Of a stretch of DNA of 64,000 nt, positions 62,769 to 64,000 are shown in pieces. How positions within the stretch are numbered: position 1 is the first letter of the stretch; the number at the start of each line of letters is the position of its first letter. The DNA comes from Planctomycetota bacterium (lineage in GTDB: Bacteria; Planctomycetota; Phycisphaerae; Phycisphaerales; SM1A02). The notes beneath the pieces are model-generated. The model had not been told where the DNA came from. It worked only from the letters and a program-made list of their open reading frames with translations, and made no database searches. The DNA lies in contig JACZRS010000007.1 in NCBI GenBank assembly GCA_022574595.1, positions 117,125 to 181,124 of the forward strand. The letters run 5' to 3'. Made by a program: the position numbers and the translations under genes.

Positions 62769-62902
62769 GTGATGTACCTCACACAAGCAAAAGACTTGTC
62801 AGGATTGCCTTATTGAAAAGTTCTATAAATGGAGGATCATGATGTTGTGGGCTATGCACAAGAGTTCCAATTCGTGTCTGTGTGAGTTGCGCTAGTTCTC
62901 AA

Positions 62903-62951
62903 AATGCTTGGCGGTGAAACAGGCCCAAGGTCAATGGGAAATGTCCGCTTA
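62903..62951 (+). repeat. Dispersed intergenic element, copy G (3' half)
   Basis: AATGCTTGGCGGTGAAACAG then GCCCAAGGTCAATGGGAAAT and GTCCGC match the 3' half of the family with small changes. The rest of the 440-base gap (62769-63206) shows no gene. Confidence 0.65.
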
Positions 62952-63206
62952 CTATCGTGAGGCTGGCGTCTCTGTCGGATGGAAACTTACAAGGCCTGCA
63001 CAGTGGAATTAGTCGCAAGCGACTTGTTAATTTTGCAAAAGAACTGGCAGTAATCGTGTAGATGCCCGTATCAACTAATGAAAACATGGTTCGGCGGACA
63101 TTAGATTGGTGATCCGTATGGATGATTGGTGCAGCCGAACGGGCTGTGAACCGTATCGTCCTGTTGGTCGTGACGACGCCCTTGGCTGGCTTGAGAAGGT
63201 GTAACG

Positions 63207-64000
63207 ATGACAAAATATAAGGATAGTGTATTGATGAGCAGATATTTCGCAGGAATGATCGGTGTCTTGGTGGTAAGTACATCTGCAATAGCTGGTGATG
63301 AGGGCGGCTGTGTTGGGGGAATCGATCCGAGCATTGGGCAACCCGGGTTTAATTCTTCGGTGTATTCGTTGATAACTTATGATGACGGTACAGGCGCAGC
63401 GCTCTATGCCGGGGGACTCTTCACAGTGGCCGGTGATAGTAGCGCTTCACGGCTGGCGCGTTGGGACGGTAATACCTGGCAGGAAGTCGGCGGCGGTTTG
63501 ACCGGGCCAGGTGCTGCGAGCGTACGCACTTTGCTCGTCATTGATGATGGCGATCATGAATCGCTAGTCGTAGGCGGAAATTTCATCCAAGCCGGTAAGG
63601 CAACAGTAAAGAACGTCGCAAAGTGGGATGGAATCGAATGGTCGGTACTTGGGGATGGGCTGAACCACAGGGTGCGTGATCTGGAAATCTTTGATGACGG
63701 AACTGGGCCTGCCATCTACGCAGCAACCGATATCGGCATCGAACCCGGCGGCGTTTGGAAGTTTGATGGTGAGGCGTGGTCCGTGGTAGGAGCGGGAATC
63801 GATGCACCATCGGGCATGGTCCTCGCCCTTGAAGTGTTTGACGAAGGATCAGGACCGCGACTCATTGCTGGGGGAAGCTTCGGGTTTGCCGGGGCTCAAG
63901 AGTGTTGCATTGTGCAGTGGGACGGGAAATCATGGTCACTCGTCGGGATCGGCGTGAACGAGGGGGTTTTTTCACTGAAATCATTTGATGATGGCAACGG
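63207..64000 (+). CDS. Secreted beta-propeller protein, partial at the window end
   Basis: AAGG seven bases upstream supports ATG 63207. The protein starts MTKYKDSVLMSRYFAGMIGV, with a signal peptide extending to about SAIAG, and then shows blades of a beta-propeller: ALYAGGLFTVAGDSSASRLA followed by RWDGNTWQEVGGG, LVVGGNFIQAGKATVKNVAK with WDGIEWSVLGDG, and further WDGKSWSLVGIG blocks. Such secreted proteins in planctomycetes typically carry a dockerin-like or anchoring tail, which cannot be seen since the window ends within the gene. Only 264 codons are visible. Confidence 0.85.
   Translation, partial: MTKYKDSVLMSRYFAGMIGVLVVSTSAIAGDEGGCVGGIDPSIGQPGFNSSVYSLITYDDGTGAALYAGGLFTVAGDSSASRLARWDGNTWQEVGGGLTGPGAASVRTLLVIDDGDHESLVVGGNFIQAGKATVKNVAKWDGIEWSVLGDGLNHRVRDLEIFDDGTGPAIYAATDIGIEPGGVWKFDGEAWSVVGAGIDAPSGMVLALEVFDEGSGPRLIAGGSFGFAGAQECCIVQWDGKSWSLVGIGVNEGVFSLKSFDDGN

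Noticed and set aside
52020..62951. Canonical integron cassette array with attC sites
   Set aside because: No tyrosine-recombinase gene is in the window and the repeat ends lack GTTRRRY/RYYYAAC core sites. Kept as an undescribed element.
1..64000. tRNA or rRNA genes, prophage or complete insertion sequences
   Set aside because: I saw no cloverleaf with the GTTCRANYC motif, no rRNA signature stretches and no transposase or phage structural gene.

Overview
The window looks like chromosome from a planctomycete of the Phycisphaerae type. The evidence is several secreted proteins ending in a paired dockerin-like calcium-loop tail (DLDGDG..STTDLLLLFAQWG), many Tat-exported oxidoreductases and isomerases, a DUF1501/DUF1800 pair, DUF1080 and formylglycine-enzyme-like proteins, large type II pseudopilin-like proteins, and an oversized SecA. 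This assignment is inference from protein families; the window contains no rRNA.

Layout. 0-7 kb: a sugar-oxidation locus. A partial DUF1080 protein and an ApbE lipoprotein are on the minus strand. Facing away from them is an operon of an FGE-like protein and two [Gfo/Idh/MocA oxidoreductase + TIM-barrel isomerase] units, all four of the latter with Tat signals. 6.8-8.1 kb: a compact three-gene operon (2TM SLATT-like protein, polyproline microprotein, multi-TM protein) of unknown function. 8.3-13.5 kb: DUF1501, DUF1800 and a copper-type P-ATPase. 13.6-23 kb: an Ala-rich small gene, secA with a clear terminator, a membrane protein whose C-terminus is encoded by an intergenic repeat, a DUF4442-like protein, an isomerase and gamma-glutamyltransferase. 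23-28.8 kb: three secreted proteins with dockerin-like tails and a cysteine-less FmdB-like protein. 28.9-31.4 kb: a methyltransferase, then rpsB-tsf. 31.7-36 kb: three tandem pseudopilin-like paralogues, each followed by its own hairpin terminator. 36.4-41.4 kb: ruvB and a LemA/HtpX membrane cluster. 41.5-45.5 kb: flagellin, ytoQ, and an H-NOX / GGDEF-EAL pair. 46-50 kb: small proteins, a RidA lipoprotein, a kinase-TM2 fusion and a four-repeat protein.

From about 50.2 kb to the end, base composition becomes visibly more GC-rich and the architecture changes. Genes are mostly single and diverse: a Tat-secreted protein of unknown function, flavin reductase, two FAD oxidases, a DUF4440-like lipoprotein, an EEP phosphatase, an amidohydrolase and a rhomboid protease. 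They are separated by at least seven same-orientation copies of a roughly 120-130 bp intergenic element with imperfect inverted ends and an internal stem. This cassette-like arrangement is the most interesting unexplained feature. No integrase gene or canonical attC core was found, so the element is reported as an undescribed dispersed repeat, not as a proven integron.

Signalling is prominent on the minus strand at 43-45.5 kb, where a nitric-oxide-sensor-like protein precedes a c-di-GMP synthase/phosphodiesterase in an apparent operon. The composition switch inside that GGDEF-EAL gene suggests recombination.
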